DNA from: Gonatopus flavifemur
Lineage: Eukaryota; Arthropoda; Insecta; Hymenoptera; Dryinidae
Assembly: GCA_018340375.1 (NCBI GenBank)
Contig: JAFFJZ010000001.1
Coordinates: 30,992,001-31,056,000 of the forward strand
DNA length: 64,000 nt
Reading direction: 5' to 3'
This document shows positions 35,761 through 47,440 of the stretch, piece after piece. Within the stretch, counting starts at the first letter, position 1. Each line of letters starts with the position of its first letter. The notes under the pieces are model-generated. The model saw only the letters and a program-made list of their open reading frames with translations. It did no database searches and was not told the origin of the DNA. Made by a program: the position numbers and the translations under genes.

Positions 35761-36387
35761 TGAAGTATAAATTTCATTGAATTGCCTTGCGATTTTGTTT
35801 GCAAATACCATTCCTTTGGTTCGGTTCAAAACGCGATGTCAGGAGAATGAGTATTCACAATTGATCTATTGACTGTGCTTATTCTATTTCAATCCGTAGA
35901 TCACCTCCAAACGTCTCAAAATACTGTAAGAAAAGCGGTGTCAGAATTAACACCGCGCGGATTCTATAAAAGTCCACTCCGGAATTCAGTGTTGAAATAA
36001 TTCCAAATGGTATTAGAATGACACCATACGGTGTCGAAATAACACCGTCCGATGTTAAAACAACACCATGTGGACTTTACCTAACACTGCCAAACTTTTT
36101 AGAGTGAAGTGTAATACCATTCAAGGGAATATCCAAAAATTTACTACCTTACTTGAAGTGAATAATAATAAATTACATGCCTAGAGTTCCACATCGCCGC
36201 AAACCTTGAATGGCTAAGTGATTTCTGAAGGCTCAAAAATAAAATTTTAAAATTTTAACCTCCAAACATTAACAAATTTGAATTTTTCCGTCCCCCACTT
36301 CCTCATGCTCGAGTCCCCTCAAAGGAGGATAGTGAGTTTCTGAATACGCCCTTGACACCATTATATGGATAGGGAAGTATACATATA

Positions 36388-37709
36388 CATTCTGTCAAAA
36401 AAGTACCGGGAATTGATCATTTAAAAAGTGCGGCTAACGGGTTTGTCAACATTCTTTTTGTTGTTGAGTTGGTACATTCGTCCTGTATATTGACGCGGAG
36501 TTCGACTGTCATCTGTCATTCAGTTTGTTTATAGTGCTCGATCTTTTCAGTTCTCTCAAGTGTGTCCCGCGATTGTCACAATGGATACAAAGATTGAACA
36601 AAGAATTTGTTTTAAATTTTGCGTTGCAAATGGAATTTCGTGTGCCGAATTGCTGAAAATGTTGGAGAAGGCTTACGGTGAATTGACTCTATCAAAAACA
36701 CGTGCATATGAGTGGTACAGTGCATTCAAAAGTGGTCGAGATGTGGTGAAAGATTTGCCTCGCTCTGGTCGTCCATTGACGTCTTTAACTGAAGTTAATA
36801 TCGATAAAGTGGAGGAAATGGTGACTGAAAATCGTCGCTTAAGTTTGAGAGAGATAGCAGGTGAACTTTCTGTGTCTTACGAATCAGTTCGTACTATTTT
36901 ACATGATTGTTTGGACATGAAACGCGTTGCCGCTCGATTAGTTCTGAAAGACTTGAATTTTCTCCAGAAACTGAATCGCGTACAGGTCGCTGAAGACATG
37001 CTAAAACGAGTCAATTTCGACTCCACATTCATAACACGCATCATAACAGGTGATGAGACATGGGCTTACGAATATGACATGCAAACCAGTCAACAAGCTT
37101 CGGAGTGGCGGCTTCCAGCTGAGCCGAAACCAAAAAAGCCACGCCAAAGCCGATCAAAAGTGAAGGTAATGTTGACTGTGTGTTTTGATTATCGCAGTGT
37201 TGTACATTCGGAATTCTTGCCAGAAGGTCAGACGGTGAATGAGGAATATCATCTAAGCGTTATGCGGCGTTTAAGAGAGCAAATTCGTCGAAAAAGGCCA
37301 GATTTGTGGAAAGAAAATTCATGGATTTTGCATCACGATAATGCACGATCTCACAAGGCTTTCATTGTGAACCAATTTTTGGCCGAAAACTCAACAAATA
37401 TCATCGAACAGCCACCGTATTCACCTGATCTGGCTCCAGCCGACTTTTTTCTGTTTCCAAATCTTGAATTATCACTTCGAGGCATCCGTTTTGAATCGAT
37501 AGAAGATATTAAAGAGAATTCGCGGCGAGAACTGAAATCGATTCCGGAAAAAGCGTATAAAAAATGTTTTGATGATTGGATTGTTCGTTGGCATAAATGT
37601 ATCATTTCGGGAGGGAACTACTTTGAAGGCGATACAATAGATTTGGAAGAATAAAAAATATTTTGTGTTTTATTCAAGAATTCCCGGTCCTTTTTTGACA
37701 GAATGTGTG
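36388..37709 (+). mobile_element. Mariner transposon, apparently intact
   Basis: A ~1.32-kb class II element. Terminal inverted repeats read CATTCTGTCAAAAAAGTACC and, at the other end, GGTCCTTTTTTGACAGAATG. A TA precedes the left end. On the right the nearest TA lies a few bases out, so the exact duplication is uncertain. It contains one long uninterrupted transposase gene. Ends and gene both look whole, which is unusual among the many mariner fossils in insect genomes. Confidence 0.9.
36581..37654 (+). CDS. Mariner transposase, full length (D,D34D)
   Basis: A 357-residue transposase that would excise and reinsert its element at TA sites. The start at 36581 is the first ATG of the frame, and the protein opens MDTKIEQRIC. 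Residues 5-65 form the DNA-binding helix-turn-helix region, and a second one lies at about 85-110. The catalytic triad is complete: Asp158 in ITGDETW, Asp253 in HHDNARSH and Asp288 in PDLAPADFF, with 34 residues between the last two. The usual linker WVPHEL is replaced by a VLKDL-type motif at 121-125, a variant I have seen in some insect mariner lineages. No stops or frameshifts. Activity cannot be judged from sequence alone. Confidence 0.93.
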   Translation: MDTKIEQRICFKFCVANGISCAELLKMLEKAYGELTLSKTRAYEWYSAFKSGRDVVKDLPRSGRPLTSLTEVNIDKVEEMVTENRRLSLREIAGELSVSYESVRTILHDCLDMKRVAARLVLKDLNFLQKLNRVQVAEDMLKRVNFDSTFITRIITGDETWAYEYDMQTSQQASEWRLPAEPKPKKPRQSRSKVKVMLTVCFDYRSVVHSEFLPEGQTVNEEYHLSVMRRLREQIRRKRPDLWKENSWILHHDNARSHKAFIVNQFLAENSTNIIEQPPYSPDLAPADFFLFPNLELSLRGIRFESIEDIKENSRRELKSIPEKAYKKCFDDWIVRWHKCIISGGNYFEGDTIDLEE

Positions 37710-39194
37710 TACTTATCACATTCATATTCAAAGGAATTTGGTGACGATGCGATATACTGGTAAATTGTAACAATATTCCATCATAAATCATGACAACTCC
37801 ACAATTTCATTTATAAGCTGAGTTTGCCCAGTGGCGTCCTAAGTTATCCCAACTTGCTCCAAGTACTCCGGATTCGCTATTCCCAGTTATAGAAACAAAT
37901 TGATTGGTTTGGTACAATTTGAAGCACATTGTGTGCTATCTGGGTATACTTATTTGAGAGTCAGGGAAAATTTTGAACATGGTCAGTGAAAGTCAGAGAA
38001 AGTCAGGGAAAATGACTCTCCAAATTTTGGGGGAACCCTGCAATTCCTGTTGAATGTATATGAAATTTCCAATAAATTTAACTAAAAATTCCAAACTTTA
38101 TAGAATCTTTACTATCATCTTCCAGTGAATTTCCAGTGAGATCCGGAAAATTCCTAAGGCGTGTATGTGTTAATTACCTCTAAATATTCATGCGACATTT
38201 CCCATATAAATTTTCTACAGTGTAGACCGTTGATTGGAACTTCACTTTCCCATCGATTCCGTAGTGAAACAAAGTTGTATCAATACTGGTATAGTGTAGT
38301 TTCTTCACTCTCTAAATTCTTTGGAGTGAATATTCATTCTTCAAAGAGTCAAAATACTGCAACTCTAGAACGGAGGGGGAGCTCAACTCTTGAAGAGTGA
38401 AATTTCACTCTTTAAGAGTCAATATTCACTCTTTTTCCTAAGAGTGAGTTTTTCACTCCCAACACCAGAGTTGATTTCCACTCTTATAGAGTGAAAATTC
38501 ACTCTTTCGGAGTTGCAGTATTTTCACTCGGCAAGATTGAATTTTCACTCCAAGGAATTTAGAGAGTACGGTATTCTACGTTATTATGGACTCTGGTTTA
38601 TTGCTGGCACATCTCGATCTCATTGAAACAGCCTTATTCCTAGATCGTTGGTTTGGATAAGTCCGTTCCTCTATCGATTCCGTAGTGAGACAGAGTTGTA
38701 TCAATACTGGTACTGTCTCATATCTTCTCAGTGATGTACACTGTCATTTTTGGTTTGGTACTGGCACTGTGTTGTTTCACAAAAAGAATTGTATCGTTAC
38801 GAACTTAATTTTAAGTCAAATTCACCACTCATTCCGTGGGAAGACAACGTTGCACCGGTACTGGAAGTATTCCGCAGCGTTATCAGTTCTGGTTCAGTAC
38901 TGGCTCAGTCTTGTCTTAGGATAGCAGCTGTACTACTACAGAATGAATTTGGTTTCTGATCCTCTACCATTTCAGTATTAGAACGACGTTACAGAAATAC
39001 TGTTCCCATGTATTTTACAATGTAATTAGCGCGGGCTCAGTACTGGCATAGCCTGGGTCTATTGAAATAAAGTTGATTTGAATTCGGATTCACGGCCGAT
39101 TTCGTAATGAGACAATGTTGTATGAATACTAGCTCGTATAATGTTGCCAACTCTGGTTCGATACTTGGACAATTCCGTTTTCTTAAAACTTGGC
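37710..39194. other. Repeat-derived non-coding stretch
   Basis: At 38290-38580 there is a fold-back block built from CACTCTT and AAGAGTG motifs. Its relatives are at 47700-47890, 56178-56453 and 60640-60800. Further right, GTACTGG and CAGTGT phrases repeat, as they do at 34300-34640 and 48395-48715. No gene. Confidence 0.45.
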
Positions 39195-39765
39195 CTTGAC
39201 GAAAAAACCCGATATTGGGATTTCATCGTTCAATTATCAGTTGTATTAATACTATCCGAAATCTATCGTGTTGTTTCATTATCAGACACTTCTGATAAAA
39301 ATACGATGGATTAAATTGGATAATTATCGTAGATATTGTATTTTTATCGGACTTGCACGATAATGAAACAACACGATAGATTTCGGATAGTATTAATACA
39401 ACTGTACACGGAGAGAATGAATTGAGGAATGATTACCCAAAGTTGAGGAAAACGGGGACATACTGGCATCTCGGCGGGGTTCAAAATCCAGTTGACATCG
39501 TTTTACTCGACTGCAGATGAAAATTCACTAACCTGTTTCTCTACAATACTCAACTTGTAAAGATAATAAGAATCTTTAAATGAATTTTCATCTACAGTCG
39601 AGTAAACGAAGTCGATTGGATTTCAAACCTCGCCGAAATGCCATTATGTCCCCTTTTTCCTCAACTTCGGGTAATCATTCGTCAAAACATTTTCTCCGTG
39701 TAGTTGTCATCACGCAGTCATCACGATGATTTAACGATGAAATTCCGATATCGGGTTTTTTCATA
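39195..39765. mobile_element. Palindromic element with nested MITE
   Basis: Outer ends are AAAAAACCCGATATTGGGAT and ATATCGGGTTTTTTCAT, with arms carrying CGATAGATTTCGGATAGT. A second element (39412-39702, CACGGAGAGAATGAATTG to TTTTCTCCGTG, itself palindromic) sits within the right part. Confidence 0.7.
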
Positions 39766-40275
39766 AGGGGCTTCTTTGCTCAGCGGTGAAGAGTTCTGGC
39801 GCAGAACTGTCTGTCTACGGGAACCAATACTTTTTGAAATCCGTCCAACGGTTGTTGCCACTTGAGAAACAGTAATGATCCTGAATAGAAATCGTTGTTT
39901 CTGCCGGACTCCGGCAAAGACAGCCTTGTCAGTACTGCACCTCTTGACAACTCTGGCAATTTCCACATGCGTAGGCGAAAGCTAGTTGTCAATCAACGTT
40001 TGATCAACGTTTGGTTTTTTAATAAAAATTAAACAATGGAAACGCATGTGTTTCGCACGCGCTTACTTTTGGATAATTTTTGTAGTACAAAGTAGTATTA
40101 AATCAACTATGTTCACGGAGAAAAAGGAATAGTTGCTGCAACTATTCTCTTTTCCCTGTGTTATAACCATTGTTTGCAGTTGGAATATGATAATAATAGA
40201 TGAGGGTTAATTGATGTAACAATACAGATTGAAGTGAAATTTACGTTTAGCTTGTGGAAACATTTTGCACGATGG

Positions 40276-40782
40276 TTACGTTATCATCAACCACGAAAGA
40301 AATGATTCAGAAACTTTCCAAAGTGCATGCAAAGACGTGTGATCCATCTGTAGATCAAACACAAATTGATAGCCGGAGACCAGCAGGAAATGAAACATAC
40401 ATATATTCTATCAATGACAGGATATAGTTGTGAAACCATCAAATTTTTTTCAAAGGCTTTGATTAATGGAGTGATGTATAAAAGTGATAAAAATCGTACT
40501 ACCAAATTTTTTAATGCAGTAATATATTGTAAGAGCATTGGTTTCGGAGAAATTATCAATCTAGTCACCCTTGAGTCTAAAATTCAAAACATACATGGCG
40601 CGTTTGTGAAAAAATGTGTTCAAATAAAAAATTCGTCAGGAACAGCATTCATTAGACGAGTGCAACTTTCCATCGATATTGTTTCCGTTAGACTAACAGA
40701 TATTATTGGACCAGCGCTTGATATTTCTATTAATTCTAAATTGTATGCTATGAAATTACCGAATCATTGGGAAACAGATTGA
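40276..40782 (+). pseudogene. Orphan open frames, unknown protein, one frame change
   Basis: A plus-strand frame starts at an ATG near 40276 (MVTLSSTTKEMIQKL) and ends at a TAG near 40429. The neighbouring frame stays open to 40782, ending in KLPNHWETD. Composition looks protein-like throughout (GVMYKSDKNRTTKFFNAV, FGEIINLVTL). This suggests one protein of about 165 residues with a frameshift near 40400. The final pattern faintly recalls uncharacterised C-terminal modules seen with insect transposons, but I cannot name a family. No inverted repeats were found at its edges, and it lies between genes A and B. Confidence 0.35.
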
Positions 40783-41426
40783 ACAGTGAGATTTAACATG
40801 AATTTTTAATAATTTTCATATTGGAAAATAATTACCTGACAATTATTAATATATTTATATGGCATGAATGAAACATACTTGCAAAAGAAATTGTTTGTGT
40901 TATTTATATTCTTATTTGAAAAACTTATATCCAATCTACCTTTGATTAGAATGCATTTAAGAAATGAGATTAGTTGTCTCGATATTGACAGAAGGTCAAC
41001 TGCTCACGAGCAGTTCATGATGAACATTTTGCATGCAAATTTGAGTTGGTTTTTTATTTAGATATGCGTGTAACGCATTGGTAATAGATATCATTCTGGT
41101 AGAATTCATGTAAGAATCTGACATGTGTTTCGTGTACTTACAATATGATTCTAGTATATTTTTGCTATGATTTCAGGATCTTAATAATATAATTATAGTA
41201 TAATTACAAAACAGTTTCGATATGATTTAGGTATAATATCCGTTGGTACGATTGGATTATGATTTGAACACATGAATGATGGTATATTTTGAGTATCACT
41301 TTGGTACGGAAAATTCACGAACATACCGTAGAATTTTGGTATATTTTCCGTGAAATGCCAAAATAATACTTCACTGTTACAATTTATGTACGTTACTAAA
41401 AGTATACCTGAGACATACTCAGAATT
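40783..41426. other. Non-coding stretch downstream of gene B
   Basis: AT-rich, with TATGATTT and GTATAAT repeats from 41090 to 41340, probably a degraded MITE. It would include the 3' untranslated region of gene B. No clear AATAAA signal was found on the minus strand close to the stop codon. Confidence 0.4.
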
Positions 41427-41789
41427 TCAATGAGGCGCTGTTTCTTCGGAATGATGTGCGGGGGTGCTGTTGGTTACTCCAGAATTAATACAATTGTAGA
41501 AGGTGAAACTCGCCGTCATCATTTCTTTCAATATCTTAGTTTGCGCGTTGACCAAACAGGAGAGCCCACGACCTATACGTGGTAGGTCTTCAGCCATTGT
41601 TGTAATATCCTCGACGGTAGTAAAAGCTTTCACAGCACCATCTAGTACCTGTGATCCAATCTCTATTCCACTGGGAATAAAGCAAATTAATTTCTTCACT
41701 CTGCGTGCCCACTGAGTTGGTTCGGAATCCGCCACATGTGGACATTTTTCACTTATTACCACCAGTTCACTTCCAAGATTTTTGAGATC
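41427..41789 (-). CDS. Gene B terminal exon: four-cysteine helical domain
   Basis: A 363-bp exon with 120 codons and a TGA stop, opened by acceptor CCAATAG and starting Asp-Leu-Lys. Cysteines at residues 16, 36, 78 and 100 and Trp27 match gene A's terminal exon (17, 37, 78, 100 and Trp28). Shared stretches include a V-L-D-G/A block and the pattern F-x-N-C before the tail. The last ~17 residues (serine, threonine and histidine rich, ending EETAPH) have no match in A. No enzyme motif is visible. The domain is probably a helical bundle with two disulfides. Confidence 0.85.
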   Translation of the reverse strand, partial: DLKNLGSELVVISEKCPHVADSEPTQWARRVKKLICFIPSGIEIGSQVLDGAVKAFTTVEDITTMAEDLPRIGRGLSCLVNAQTKILKEMMTASFTFYNCINSGVTNSTPAHHSEETAPH

Positions 41790-42324
41790 CTATTGGCGAG
41801 GAATAATATATTGATAATTGACCAATGATTTATTCCAAATCAACGGAGTTTTTTTCCATTCTGATCATTATCATGTTCAGGGATTTTCAAATAATTATTG
41901 AAAAGAGTACAATTTCATTCCTTTGCAGTATAATGTCTGTTTTCGTCTTTTGAATTGGTGTTTCAAATTTTATATCTTTCATATTACATTTCTGATTGTA
42001 CGTTAAAAACAAAGATTCCAAACAGAATTTTTAGGACTCTCGACTGTAAAAACTATCTTTGAGATTGTGAGACTTCTCGAAGATTTTACGAATGTGTCAA
42101 AGAGAAGAGTTGCTTTGACTGAATCGTCGCCGTGGATGGACCGCCACCTGATATTGCAGGATGAATCCGGATTCGTTTGAATCATAGACTGATAATGCCA
42201 TATTGATGGGCATTATCACTGTATGATTCGAATGAGTCCAAATTCCTTCCTCTTTCAATATAAAATAGTGTTCCATCCAAGGCAACTCCACTGAAAAAAC
42301 AATTATCGTTTTTACCCTATACAG

Positions 42325-42904
42325 CCCAGACAGCACAAATGATCATTTGGAATTCACAGCAACTCCTTAAAGAATTCTTAAACAGTTCCCGTTATGACAG
42401 TGAACGTGAATTAAATATGAATTAAATGAATTCGAAATTAAAAAATGTTGGATGCCTGCATAGTTCTTGATGAATTCACAATATGAATGCACGGAGAAAA
42501 TTTTGTAGTATACATTGCATAAAAAATGTGTTCAATATTACTATGTTTTTGTAAAGTTGGACCATACTGACATTACGAGGAATATTGCGATGATAATGAT
42601 TTGAATTACGATAGATTATAGTAAAATTGGAAACAAAACAAAAGAAGGTTACAATGTCTCAATCGTAAAAAGGGATGCATGCAAAGCATTTCTGAATAAA
42701 CGTTCAGTGATTTTAGTCAGAGTGTCAGTAGAGTCCAGCGTTACAAAATAATTGTAGTAATCTATACAACAAAATTCTCTCCGTGTGCTTTCTGAACAAC
42801 CGAGTTGTTCATCAAGAATTCAAATTGAATTCCAAGTATTCATAATGAATTCATGTCCACTGTCATAACGGGAGCTCGTTGAATGAACTCTTGTGCTGTA
42901 TGGG
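42325..42904. mobile_element. MITE family 1 copy with nested CACGGAG element
   Basis: Outer ends CCCAGACAGCACAAATGATC and GTGCTGTATGGG enclose a second element (42488-42790, CACGGAGAAAATTTTGTAG to TCTCTCCGTG). Another family 1 copy follows directly at 42906-43179. Confidence 0.7.
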
Positions 42905-42905
42905 A

Positions 42906-43179
42906 GGACAAGAGTTCCTGCAAAGAGCTCCCGTTATGCTAATCAATATGTATTCATTATGAATATTTTGGATTTAAAATGAACTCTCAATGAACAACCT
43001 AATGTCCAGAAAGAATTCATATCGAGATTTCATGATGAATTCTGCGTGCATTCAATACGTTTCCATTTTGAATTGAAAATATTCATAATGAATACATAAT
43101 GATGAGCTTAACGGGAATTATTCTAGAGGTCTTTAGAAAGTCTTCATAAATTCAAATTGATTATTCGTGCTGGCTGGGA
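42906..43179. mobile_element. MITE family 1 copy, adjacent to previous
   Basis: It begins with the GACAAGAGTTCC variant of the terminus and contains CTCCCGTTATG. It ends GTGCTGGCTGGG. Confidence 0.6.
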
Positions 43180-43570
43180 CTGCGAAACTGTACGCTCATC
43201 ACAGCACATTGCTGTGGCAATGCGAACTATAGTTGATACAACGATCTATGCAAATGGAGAAAAAGATACGTATCATTGTAGGATGGGTACCAGATCGTTC
43301 TACCAATTATATTACACTGAGATAAATAATGAGGGTAGACCGGGTACGATTGGAACACAGGACGGTTGGAACAGAATAAATATCTCGCCAATTTTTGATA
43401 ATGGGGAAAAAGATCTAGGGACGAATGAAGTGAAACCGAAGTCCCATCACGAATCTCAGTGTCGCATCATTCACCACACGTTGCATAATTCCCTTATAAC
43501 GAAAACAATTAGCGGAATATTTGTGGCGTTCCAACCGTCCTGTGTTCCAACCGTACCCGGTCTCCTCTAC

Positions 43571-43760
43571 TAATACCAAGAAAACATATTCTTGAATATT
43601 TTTGAACCAGATCGTTCTACCAATTATATTACACTGAGAGAAATAATTACTAATACCAAGAAAACATATTCTTGAATATTTTTGAACCAGATCGTTTTAC
43701 CAATTATATTACACTGAGAGAAATAATTACTAATACCAAGGAAACATATTCTTGAATATT
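43571..43760 (+). repeat. 80-bp tandem repeat
   Basis: Two full units and a partial third start at 43571, 43651 and 43731, each opening TAATACCAAGAAAACATATT. The unit contains ACCAGATCGTTCTACCAATT, which also occurs once at 43290-43310, so the array probably grew from that sequence. Confidence 0.8.
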
Positions 43761-43862
43761 TTTAAGAATACATATTCTTGATTACAGCTGATATGTTGCA
43801 AGCTCAAGTGGAATTCCCTTGGATCAAGAGAATATTTTTTCAATTCAGGAAATACATCCTTA

Positions 43863-45185
43863 CACGGAAAAAAAAGATATATGAATTACCAATGCCGGTT
43901 TATAAACTGCCAATGAAATTTTCTGATTCCTTTGATTAGAAAAAAAATAAAGTTTATAAGTGTCCTTGTATATTTGATAGGTTTGTAGAGTTGCGGGAAC
44001 AGTTGATGTTCAGTAAATATTGTTTCGTCATGGATAACTTTGAAGTCAGTAGATTTAATAAAACAAGCAGTTCTGAATTCTATAGTATTTCTTACTACTC
44101 AGCTCATGTAGAGTGAATACATGTTCAATGTAAGTTTCACTTGAATATCGAATCATTTCAAAACATATAATTAGTTGTATATTTATATTCTACATTGTAG
44201 TAAAGAGTACTTCATATTCATGTAAACACTACCGATTATTTGTTTCATATCCACGAATTGAAATAGAACATTACGTTCATTTCCCGATTAACTGAATCTT
44301 GAAAATTGTTGATGACGCGAAGATCATGAACTGGATCGGTAGTTAATTATCAGTTGAATTCCCCTTGAAAATACAGGAGCACTTGGATATTTGATTTATC
44401 ACTAAAATGGAATAGTGAAAATAGTGATAGGAAGTTTAGAATATATGAGAACCAAAATATTAAAAACCACTCACTTATGAAAAAAATGAAAATCTCTAAT
44501 ACTAAAATCAACAGCACATTCAATGCATTACATGCCAATATAACCTATGAATATGAAGCATATTTATCCGCAACTTTCGTCCCTGAATTCCGATGACGTC
44601 ATGTTGATCATAAAGATTCAATTCTATGATCTCTCGCTATTATATCATAGTGTAGCTCAAGTCGGTGCAGGTTAGGCTTTGGATGCGTAGGTAGGTTCGA
44701 ATCCCTTTTCTTCGTCGAAAAATTGGTTTCCCAATTCAATGAGAACATTGACCAGCATCATCAACAAGTGGTCTTGGGAAGAAACTGAGAAAATGATTTT
44801 TGATTGTCTAATATTAAAAATCTTTTTTATTTAATATATTTTTTCATATATTTTTTATTAAATACTTCGGATAAATCTAACTATTGATTTTGGTAAAACT
44901 GATGTATGATGATAATATTTTCCATGATTTCATTAAATATTGTATACAAGATGTATTGGTGAATTCTACTAGATAATTTTATACATCTTATCTTGAGTAA
45001 AGGGTCATGAAAACAATAAACAGAAACCTTATTCACAAATATATGTGGTAACTCTTAAACAAATGGCCAACTCGGCTGAAGTGGTAAGAGTTACTATTGA
45101 GTTTGATAATCCCGTATTTTATGAATGTCTTTAGTAGAATGAATTACAGTTCTAGTAAAATTAACTACTTTTTTTTCCGTGTAGT
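43863..45185. mobile_element. Possible long element with CACGGAAAAAAAA ends
   Basis: CACGGAAAAAAAAGATAT at the left and ACTTTTTTTTCCGTG at the right are inverted ends of the family seen elsewhere at 230-460 bp. The 1.3 kb between them is AT-rich, has no gene and includes a tRNA-like piece at 44651-44706. These could also be two unrelated ends. Confidence 0.35.
44651..44706 (+). repeat. tRNA-like (SINE-type) fragment
   Basis: TGTAGCTCAAGTCGG is followed by GGTTCGAATCCC at shortened tRNA spacing. The boxes are good but no cloverleaf forms. It resembles the fragment at 31400-31471. Confidence 0.4.
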
Positions 45186-46529
45186 TCTAAGAAAATTTTC
45201 TCGTATCAGAGTACAGATTTTTTAAGAAATGGATTTCTTGAAACATCACAATATGTTATTGGTGATAGTAATTATTTTCCTCAGTGTACCGTTGATAAGA
45301 CGCTACCGTTCATTCCCGTGTAGAAAAACTTGGGTCTGGTAAACATATGGAAAGAGTCTGGCCAAAAGTATGACCACAATTTGGCAATACGTAAGAATGG
45401 TCTGGTGGGAAGTAGGGTGAAGTATGGCCAAAGGGACGGGCTTTGGGACTCAGGCATACTTTTGTCAAACTTTTATTGGAAGTTAGTGAAAGTCTGTCGA
45501 AAGTATAAGATAAATCTGGGGGTAGTAAAATGGGAAGATAACGAGAGTCGGTGCATACTGGTGGAAATAAATCTCGTCAATCTGCTGATTTGGTTCAAAT
45601 AAACGATGGAATAAATTACCAGCTGAACAAATAGAATTTTTTGTGAATCATCACGAGACATGTGATATATCGTCAGAAATGCGCAGAAAATTTTTGGAAA
45701 TACAGTAAACCCTCTCAATACTGCCGAATGGCGTCTCCCTCACTCTATAGAGTATATATAAGAGAAAGATATTTGAGCAAGAAAGAAGTCCTGCGGTACT
45801 AAAGAGAGGGTTTACTGTAGGATCATACAAAGTGTGCAAAAACTGCCACTCTGAAAAGAGTGAGTTTTGAGCTACTTATTTTATCAAGTATTAGGTTTGT
45901 GTTCCCCTACACGGAAAGACTAGGTCTATTAATATTCAGAAAAGTGACTGTCAATTTAGGGAAAACGAGGATCGCTGGCAAGTATTCGTAGTGAGTCTAC
46001 TAAGAATTCATAGTCGATGTATCAACAATTGATAGGTTCACTGTAAAAAATACCAACGAGACTATCAACTGTTGATATTTTCACTACGGATTTTTGGTAG
46101 ACTCACTACGAATATTTTTCAGCGATCCTCCTTTTCCCTATATTGACAGTCATTTTTCTAAACGTTGATAAATTCTTCCCAAATATTAATAGGCCCGGTC
46201 TTTCCATGTAGTGAAAGTATATACCGATATAAAAAAGAAATACCGATATACGGAAAGTATTGGGTTTATTTTTTTATCGATTTCCGGTATAAATTTCACC
46301 TTACCGCGCAGCCCTAAGGAATTGTGTTTGTCATATTCAAATCGCGGATACAGAAACAAAATACGTGGCCGAACCTATCAATTCAATGGAATCCGAAAAA
46401 TTAAATTTCTTTTCCGTTACATGGATATATTCCAACAGTTTTATCATGTATCCCATGTGATACACTAAAAGCAAAAGTGACCCTCGAATTGTTCAGAGTC
46501 AAAAGTTTCGAGCAAACGCGATACATCTA

Positions 46530-47107
46530 CAGGGTGACCCAAGTCGGACAGATTATACTTGAGGAGCGTATTCTGCAGCAAAAGTGCAACAACTTTTCTA
46601 TTTGGCAAAATTTTTTTTGAGGCTTAGTTGTTGAGATATGAGCATTTTTAGATTTTTTTTCAAATCCAAATCACTCGAAGGCACAACTCAATGTGCTACA
46701 GACTTGAGCTTCACGTCATTCGCTAAGTTGGAAAACGGCGGATCTCTGGAAAAAAAACTCAACTATCCTATCATTATTTGTTTCGGAGCTACAGCGATGC
46801 AAAGTTGCTGAATGCTGATTGGCTAGAAGCCCAAAAAATTCAAATCGCTGTAGCTCCGAAACAAATAATGATAGGATAATTGAATTTTTTTTCCAGAGAT
46901 CCACCGTTTTCCAACTTAGCCAATAGTGTCAAGCTCAAGTATGTAGCATACAGTGGTCTTGAGTGATTTGGATTTGAAAAAAAATCTAAAAATGCTCACA
47001 TCTCAAAAACTAAGCCTCAAAAAAAATTTTGCCAAATAGAAAAGTTGTTGCATTTTTGCTGCAGAATACGCTCCCCAAATATAATCTATCCGACTTGGGT
47101 CACCCTG
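46530..47107. mobile_element. Fold-back element, 578 bp (CAGGGTGACCCAAGTCGG ends)
   Basis: Both halves are near-perfect inverted copies and closely match the element at 24743-25322. Ends CAGGGTGACCC and GGGTCACCCTG. Non-coding. Confidence 0.8.
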
Positions 47108-47290
47108 TATAATTGGAAACAAAAGAGCAACCACAGAAATCTCCGGGCAAGAGTGGAACACCGAAAAGCTCGAATAAAAACGAACCAGCGCATAAATACA
47201 GGATTGGGCTGTGCGTTGGTTCGTTTTTGCTCGAGCTTTTCAGTGTTCCATTTTTGTCCAGAGATTCCTGTGGTCGCTCTTTTGTTTCGA

Positions 47291-47440
47291 CCCGTATAGC
47301 ACTACCACCGATCGCCGAACATTTCTCCGTCGCTTATAGGTCGCTTCTCCGCTCCTCCAACTTGTATCCCCGTCCCCCTTTTATCCACGTCGCATCTCCA
47401 CGGAGATGCGACGTGGAAGCGGTGGGTGTGCTGTTAGGGG
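47291..47440. mobile_element. MITE family 3, copy 2
   Basis: From CCCGTATAGCAC to GTGCTGTTAGGGG, with CACGTCGCATCTCCACGGAG inside and GC-rich. Confidence 0.7.

Noticed and set aside
42097..42336. Possible exon between the 57-codon and terminal exons of gene B, after a TTTTTTCAG acceptor
   Set aside because: In phase 0 it hits a stop within twelve codons. The longer frame needs another phase, and gene A has no counterpart.
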